The translations under genes and the position numbers were made by a program. From Caulobacter sp. X (lineage in GTDB: Bacteria > Pseudomonadota > Alphaproteobacteria > Caulobacterales > Caulobacteraceae), in assembly GCF_002742635.1 (NCBI RefSeq), contig NZ_PEGF01000001.1:992001-1056000 (forward strand): a stretch of 64,000 nucleotides of DNA. The letters run 5' to 3'. Under the pieces are notes generated by a model, which saw only the letters and a list, made by a program, of their open reading frames with translations, was not told the DNA's origin and searched no databases. Positions 59,916-64,000 of this stretch are shown in pieces; the stretch's first letter is position 1, and the number at the start of each line of letters is the position of its first letter.

Positions 59916-61412
59916 TTACTTCATCGTCGGAATGACGAAGCTGCTATCGGCCACGTCGCCTTCCGGCCAGCGGGCCGTCACCGTCTTGACCTTGGTGTAG
60001 AACTTCACGCCCTCGACGCCGTGCTGGTTGGTGTCGCCGAAGGCCGAGCGCTTCCAGCCGCCGAAGGTGTGATAGGCCACCGGCACCGGGATCGGCACGT
60101 TGATCCCGACCATGCCGACATTGACGTTCGCCGCGAACTCGCGGGCGGCGCGGCCGTTGCGGGTGAAGATGGCGACACCGTTGCCATACTGGTGCTCGGA
60201 CGGCAGGGCGATGGCCTCTTCCAGGGTCTCGGCGCGGACCATCTGCAGCACCGGACCGAAGATCTCCTCGTGATAGGTCTTCATGCCCTTCTTGACGCCA
60301 TCGAACAGCGACGGGCCGATGAAGAAGCCCTTCTCGAAGCCCTGCAGCTGGAAGTCGCGGCCGTCGACGACCAGCTCGGCGCCCTCTTCCTGGCCGATCC
60401 GGATGTAGTCGGCGATCTTGGCGCGGTGCTGGGCGCTGACCACGGGGCCGTAGTGGGCGTCGGGATCGGTGGAGACGCCGACCTTCAGCGTGCCGATCTC
60501 GGCGACCATCCGCTCGCGCAGCTCGTCGGCGGTCTTCTTGCCGACGGGGACCACCACCGGCAGAGCCATGCAGCGCTCGCCGGCCGAGCCGAAGGCCGCG
60601 CCCGACAGGTCCTTGACCACTTGGTCGAGGTCGGCGTCCGGCAGGACGATCCCGTGGTTCTTGGCCCCGCCCATGGCCTGGACGCGTTTCCCGTGCGCCG
60701 TGCCCGTCTGGTAGACGTAGTGGGCGATGTCACTGCTGCCGACGAAGCTGACCGCGCGGATCAGCGGATGGGCCAGGATGGCGTCGACGGCGCTCTTGTC
60801 GCCATGGACGACGTTCAACACCCCCGCGGGCGCTCCGGCCTCCATCATCAGCTCGGCCAGCTTGACCGGCACGGTCGGATCCTTCTCCGACGGCTTGAGG
60901 ATGAAGCTGTTGCCGACCGCGATGCTGATGCCGAACATCCACATCGGGATCATGGCCGGGAAGTTGAACGGGGTGATGCCCGCGCAGACACCCAGCGGCT
61001 GGCGCATCGAATAGACGTCGATGCCGGGACCGGCGCCCTCGGTATATTCGCCCTTCAGGATGTGGGGGATGCCGCAGGCGAACTCGATGACCTCCAGGCC
61101 CCGCTGGATGTCGCCCTTGGCGTCGGCGATGACCTTGCCGTGCTCGGACGACAGGATCTCGGCCAGGCTGTTCATGTCGCGCTCGATCAGGCGCTTGAAC
61201 TCGAACATCACCCGGGCGCGGCGCTGCGGATTGGTCTGGGCCCAGCCGACCTGGGCCCTGGCGGCGACCTGGACGGCCGCGTCCAGCTCGGCGTCGGTCG
61301 CGAACTGGACGCGCGCCTGGACATCGCCAGTGTTGGGATTGAAGACGTCGCCGTAGCGGCCGGAGGTTCCGACCAGGGCTTGGCCGTTCACGAAATGGGC
61401 GATGTCTCGCAT
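59916..61412 (-). CDS. mmsA: Methylmalonate-semialdehyde dehydrogenase (CoA-acylating)
   Basis: 498 residues. Oxidises methylmalonate or malonate semialdehyde to propionyl- or acetyl-CoA in valine and inositol catabolism. Aldehyde-dehydrogenase landmarks: NFPAMIPMWMFG, catalytic Cys in AFGSAGERCMALPVVVP, and EIFGPVLQMVRAETLEEA. The start IAHFVNGQALVGTSGRYGDVFNPNTG and length match MmsA. No other valine genes are adjacent. Confidence 0.94.
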   Translation of the reverse strand: MRDIAHFVNGQALVGTSGRYGDVFNPNTGDVQARVQFATDAELDAAVQVAARAQVGWAQTNPQRRARVMFEFKRLIERDMNSLAEILSSEHGKVIADAKGDIQRGLEVIEFACGIPHILKGEYTEGAGPGIDVYSMRQPLGVCAGITPFNFPAMIPMWMFGISIAVGNSFILKPSEKDPTVPVKLAELMMEAGAPAGVLNVVHGDKSAVDAILAHPLIRAVSFVGSSDIAHYVYQTGTAHGKRVQAMGGAKNHGIVLPDADLDQVVKDLSGAAFGSAGERCMALPVVVPVGKKTADELRERMVAEIGTLKVGVSTDPDAHYGPVVSAQHRAKIADYIRIGQEEGAELVVDGRDFQLQGFEKGFFIGPSLFDGVKKGMKTYHEEIFGPVLQMVRAETLEEAIALPSEHQYGNGVAIFTRNGRAAREFAANVNVGMVGINVPIPVPVAYHTFGGWKRSAFGDTNQHGVEGVKFYTKVKTVTARWPEGDVADSSFVIPTMK

Positions 61413-61487
61413 GATGCGCTCCCTAACGCTGTTTTGCGCGTCAATAGCATCCCCGGCTTTCGCCGTACCGCGCGAAATTATGCCGCC

Positions 61488-62012
61488 TCACTCCGCATCG
61501 ACGTGAACCCGCCGGAAGCGGCCCTGCAGATAGACGAGCGGCTCGTGATCCGGGTCGTAGCGCAGCTTCACGACGCGCCCGACATAGACCCGGTGATCGC
61601 CGGCGTCGAAGGCCTGGTGCGTCTCGCACTCGAAATTGGCCATGCAGCCCGGCAGGATCGGCACGCCCGTGCGCCAGGTCTCGGTCTCGACGCCGGTGAA
61701 GCGGTCGACGCCCTTCTGCACGAACTGGCGGGCCAGTTCCTGGTGCTCGGCGTGCAGGACATTGACGGCGAAACGGCCGGCGGCGTCCAGGGCCGGCAGG
61801 CTGGAGGACTTCAGGTCCACGCAGATCAGCGCCAGCGGCGGGTCCAGCGACACCGAGGTGAAGGAGTTCGCCGTCAGGCCGACGCGCCGGCCGTCCTCGG
61901 CGAGCGTGGTGACGACCGTCACGCCGGTCGTGAAACATCCGAATGCGTTGCGCAGGGCGCGGGCGTCGTGGACGCCGCCTTCTCCCAGCTCGATCGTAAC
62001 CGCCCTACTCAT
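61488..62012 (-). CDS. Flavin reductase-like (FMN-binding) protein
   Basis: 174 residues. Flavin-reductase domain: ALRNAFGCFTTGVTVVTTL, GLTANSFTSVSLDPPLALICVDLKSSSL, FAVNVLHAEHQELARQF and HRVYVGRVVKLRYD. Supplies reduced flavin to a partner monooxygenase, none of which is adjacent. ATG 62012 (MSRAVTIEL) is preferred over 62048. It lies upstream of mmsA on the same strand, 75 bases away. Confidence 0.9.
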   Translation of the reverse strand: MSRAVTIELGEGGVHDARALRNAFGCFTTGVTVVTTLAEDGRRVGLTANSFTSVSLDPPLALICVDLKSSSLPALDAAGRFAVNVLHAEHQELARQFVQKGVDRFTGVETETWRTGVPILPGCMANFECETHQAFDAGDHRVYVGRVVKLRYDPDHEPLVYLQGRFRRVHVDAE

Positions 62013-62066
62013 CGCCTTAGCAGTGGGCCAAAGCGATGGCGGGAGCAAGCCGGGGCGCGCCGAGGA

Positions 62067-62561
62067 TCAAGCGAACGTCGCCTTCAGGATCTTTTCCAAC
62101 CAGACCTGGTCGGTCTCATCGAAGGCGGCGGGCTGGTCGGAGTCGACGTCGAACACGGCGATCAGTTGGCCCTGCGGGTCGAACACCGGAACGACGACCT
62201 CGCTCTGGGAGCGGCTGTCGCAGGCGATGTGGCCGGGGAAGGCGTGGACGTCGGCGACCAGCTGGGTCTGGCCGGTCTCGGCGGCCGCGCCGCAGACGCC
62301 GCGTCCGAACGCGATGCGCAGGCAGCCCAGCGTGCCCTGGTACGGGCCGACGACCAGCTCGCGCGGCTTGGCCGGGTCGACGACGTAGAAGCCCGTCCAG
62401 AAATAGTGGTCGAAGCTGTTGGCCAGCATCGAGGCCACCGTCGCCATGCGGGCGGTCAGGTTGCTCTCGCCGTCCAGCACGGACGCGATCTCGTCGGCGA
62501 CCTCGGCATAGCGGGTCGCCTTGTCGGCGGAGAGGGTGATGTCGTTGAACGCTTCGGCCAT
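62067..62561 (-). CDS. msrC: Free methionine-R-sulfoxide reductase (GAF domain)
   Basis: 164 residues. Single GAF domain with the three fRMsr cysteines: LGCLRIAFGRGVCGAAAETG and GHIACDSRSQSEVVVPVF; ending DVDSDQPAAFDETDQVWLEKIL. Reduces free Met-R-SO. ATG 62561 is chosen; the upstream frame to 63074 runs through another gene. Confidence 0.94.
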   Translation of the reverse strand: MAEAFNDITLSADKATRYAEVADEIASVLDGESNLTARMATVASMLANSFDHYFWTGFYVVDPAKPRELVVGPYQGTLGCLRIAFGRGVCGAAAETGQTQLVADVHAFPGHIACDSRSQSEVVVPVFDPQGQLIAVFDVDSDQPAAFDETDQVWLEKILKATFA

Positions 62562-62632
62562 GGCGGGGATATAGCGCGGCCGGCGCGGGATGCGAGGGGG
62601 GAAGTCGCTTGGGGGCGTTACGAAACCGACGC

Positions 62633-63262
62633 CTACGCCGGCGGGCCCGCCGTCAGCAGCCAGCCGACAATCATGCGCTCGAAATCGACATAGGGCACGT
62701 TTTCGGGGTCGAACTCGAGATCGGAGGCGAGGGCCGGCAGGTCGGCCATGAAGACCTGGAACAGCCGCGCGACGCGATCGGCGCTCGGCAATTGCCGCCG
62801 CGAGACATTGGCCAGCCAGTCGCGGGTCTTCCGCAAGGCCTCGATGGCGTCGCCGCCATGGCCGTGAATGTCCATGCCGGCGAGGTCGGAAATGAAGCGC
62901 TGATAGCGGTAGCGCTCGACGTCCAGGACCAGGAGGCGCTTGGCGCTCTGCGCCTTGCCGCCAAAGCGCTTGGCGCCCAGGAAGATCCCGAGCTCCAGAG
63001 GCATGTTGAAACGCGGAAGCTGGTGGGCGGCGTCCAGTTCGGTGCGCGACAGGTCGTGAATACCGTATCGGCACTCGCCGATCAGGCCGTAAAGCTTGTC
63101 GATACGCGTCTGGCCGCCATCATCGAGCTCCATCGCCGAGCGCGGGCGGAAGCCACAGGCATAGATGGCGAAGATCAGAGCCCTGAAGGTTGGCCTGTAG
63201 GCGTCGTCGAACGGGCAGTTGATGAACACGTCATCCGCCGATGTCCCCGACTTGGCGGCCAA
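62633..63262 (-). CDS. Uncharacterised protein with NCPFDDAY start, second gene of a cassette
   Basis: 209 residues. Strong blocks: DDVFINCPFDDAYRPTFRALIFAIYACGFRPRSAMELDDGG, LIGECRYGIHDLSRTEL, LPRFNMPLELGIFLGAKRFGG, RFISDLAGMDIHGHGGD. The alternating strands and the PLELG acidic motif recall nucleoside deoxyribosyltransferase or TIR-like Rossmann folds, which would suit a nucleotide-cleaving enzyme. That is inference; I know no assigned function. Its start is three bases after the stop of the small gene at 63266-63439. Confidence 0.75.
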   Translation of the reverse strand: MAAKSGTSADDVFINCPFDDAYRPTFRALIFAIYACGFRPRSAMELDDGGQTRIDKLYGLIGECRYGIHDLSRTELDAAHQLPRFNMPLELGIFLGAKRFGGKAQSAKRLLVLDVERYRYQRFISDLAGMDIHGHGGDAIEALRKTRDWLANVSRRQLPSADRVARLFQVFMADLPALASDLEFDPENVPYVDFERMIVGWLLTAGPPA

Positions 63263-63265
63263 GCG

Positions 63266-63439
63266 CTATTTCTTCTTGCTCTGGACGTCCCTGGCGACCC
63301 GGCTGGCTTCGCGGATCGTGATCGAACTTCCCTTCGACGCGGGGTTCAGCACGAAACGCCCCGTGGCCGCGCTGCGGCCAGCCACGTGGCTGCCGGCCTT
63401 GCCCATCTTGGGGGACGCTGAGTTGGTCGAGGTCGCCAT
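63266..63439 (-). CDS. Small basic protein with GRSAATGRFV motif, first gene of a cassette
   Basis: 57 residues from ATG 63439 (the frame reaches 63481). Blocks: VAGRSAATGRFVLNPASKGSSITIREASRVARDVQSKKK. It is basic, Ser/Ala-rich and probably partly disordered. Small proteins with this GRSAxTGRxV motif occur beside many genes of unknown type. Tight spacing with the larger gene suggests a two-component cassette such as a toxin-antitoxin or partner pair. Confidence 0.7.
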   Translation of the reverse strand: MATSTNSASPKMGKAGSHVAGRSAATGRFVLNPASKGSSITIREASRVARDVQSKKK

Positions 63440-63493
63440 AGCGAGAATGTGCGTCTTCGCCCCTCGAAGGGCAAGGGACAAATCGCGAACGCC

Positions 63494-64000
63494 CTAGAAC
63501 TCCTCCCACTCCCCAGGTCGCGAGCTGGGCGCCACCTTCAGAGCGTTCGAGCCCTGGACGTAGCGTTGGCGGAAGCTCTCGCGGGTCGGGGCGGCCACCG
63601 TCGGGCGCTGCGGCGGCGCGGCCGGACGACGCTCGATGCGGGCCGGCATCTCGTGGATCTCGGCGCCGACCTGATAGCGGCCGACCAGACGCTCCAGCTC
63701 GGCGGCTTTGGCGGCCAGGGCGCGGCTGGCGGCGCTGGACTGCTGGACCATGGCCGCGTTCTGCTGGATCACCTGGTCCATCTGGTTCACCGCCTGGTTC
63801 ACCTCGGCCAGGCCCGTGGCCTGCTCCTTGGACGAGGCGGCGATGTCGCCGACCAGCTCGTTGATCTCGGCCACCTGGACCAGGATCTCGCGCAGGGTGT
63901 CGCCGGTCTCGCCCACCAGCTTGACGCCCTTGCCGACCTGATCGGTCGAGGCGGTGATCAGGCCCTTGATCTCCTTGGCCGCGTCGGCGGAGCGCTGGGC
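63494..64000 (-). CDS. Methyl-accepting chemotaxis protein, C-terminal end (partial)
   Basis: Open frame continuing past the right edge. 168 residues are visible. They include the signalling-helix return of an MCP (KEIKGLITASTDQVGKGVKLVGETG, then LVGDIAASSKEQATGLAEVNQAVNQMDQVIQQNAAMVQQSSAASRALA), a Pro/Arg-rich linker, and a final EWEEF. That xWxxF pentapeptide is the CheR/CheB docking tag of high-abundance receptors. The sensory part is outside the window. Confidence 0.93.
   Translation of the reverse strand, partial: AQRSADAAKEIKGLITASTDQVGKGVKLVGETGDTLREILVQVAEINELVGDIAASSKEQATGLAEVNQAVNQMDQVIQQNAAMVQQSSAASRALAAKAAELERLVGRYQVGAEIHEMPARIERRPAAPPQRPTVAAPTRESFRQRYVQGSNALKVAPSSRPGEWEEF

Overview
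The window is high-GC, densely coded chromosomal DNA from an alphaproteobacterium, almost certainly Caulobacter or a very close relative. The best single marker is a full-length gcrA, the master cell-cycle regulator of Caulobacterales, at 26516-27037. Supporting marks are an ftsX-ydcF-plsC start, a chorismate mutase-hisC-tyrC run, a TonB receptor/PepSY iron locus, and an alphaproteobacterial GTTC-N7-GTTC LexA operator. I see no rRNA, CRISPR array, phage or insertion sequence. There is one tRNA, tRNA-Gly(CCC).

Layout. 1-3120: end of ftsX, envelope genes ydcF and plsC, then chaC and a DUF2125 gene. 3224-6130: tyrosine/histidine-type amino-acid genes. 6131-6925: non-coding with an inverted pair of intergenic repeats. 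6926-10315: EF-hand protein, hybrid histidine kinase, tRNA-Gly, HD protein. 10349-14250 (minus): TraB/GumN protein, secreted hydrolase, and a small membrane-protein operon with its own XRE regulator and a cluster of TTGTCAT elements. 14408-17223: dCTP deaminase, metZ, apaG. 17280-20646: accessory-looking locus with two near-identical 220-residue proteins of unknown function, an HTH regulator between them, and a protein with a caspase-like His/Cys pair. 20691-24025 (minus): hslO, argF, argD. 24180-26277 (minus): VOC protein, TetR regulator, orphan ABC-2 permease. 26516-28894: gcrA, xseA, DUF2093. 29105-33243: response regulator, LpxL-type acyltransferase, XRE regulator, hisN-like phosphatase, lipase-like hydrolase, SCP2 protein. 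33333-35771 (minus): a periplasmic protein and two exported methyltransferase-fold paralogues. 36007-39976: small heat-shock protein, two pentapeptide-repeat paralogues, gpmA. 40109-43429: kdsD with a small membrane partner, phosphomannomutase, acetyltransferase. 43475-51435: exported amidohydrolase and nucleosidase, Fur-boxed TonB receptor/membrane protein/PepSY operon, two small secreted proteins. 51468-54790 (minus): upp and a two-subunit molybdenum hydroxylase. 54969-58757: DUF47-PiT phosphate uptake behind a Pho box, Nudix, SOS-boxed nth, DUF72. 58926-63999 (minus): VanX-type dipeptidase, mmsA, flavin reductase, fRMsr, an uncharacterised two-gene cassette, and the end of a chemoreceptor.

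The strongest regulatory readings come from sequence-specific sites: a perfect LexA operator before nth, a Pho box before the phosphate operon, a Fur-like palindrome before the TonB receptor, GANTC/CtrA-like/DnaA-like sites before gcrA, and an attenuator-like hairpin in the argD leader. The most novel material is the 17280-20646 locus, with a shared 28-bp-spaced repeat in front of two of its genes, and the two-gene cassette at 62633-63439.
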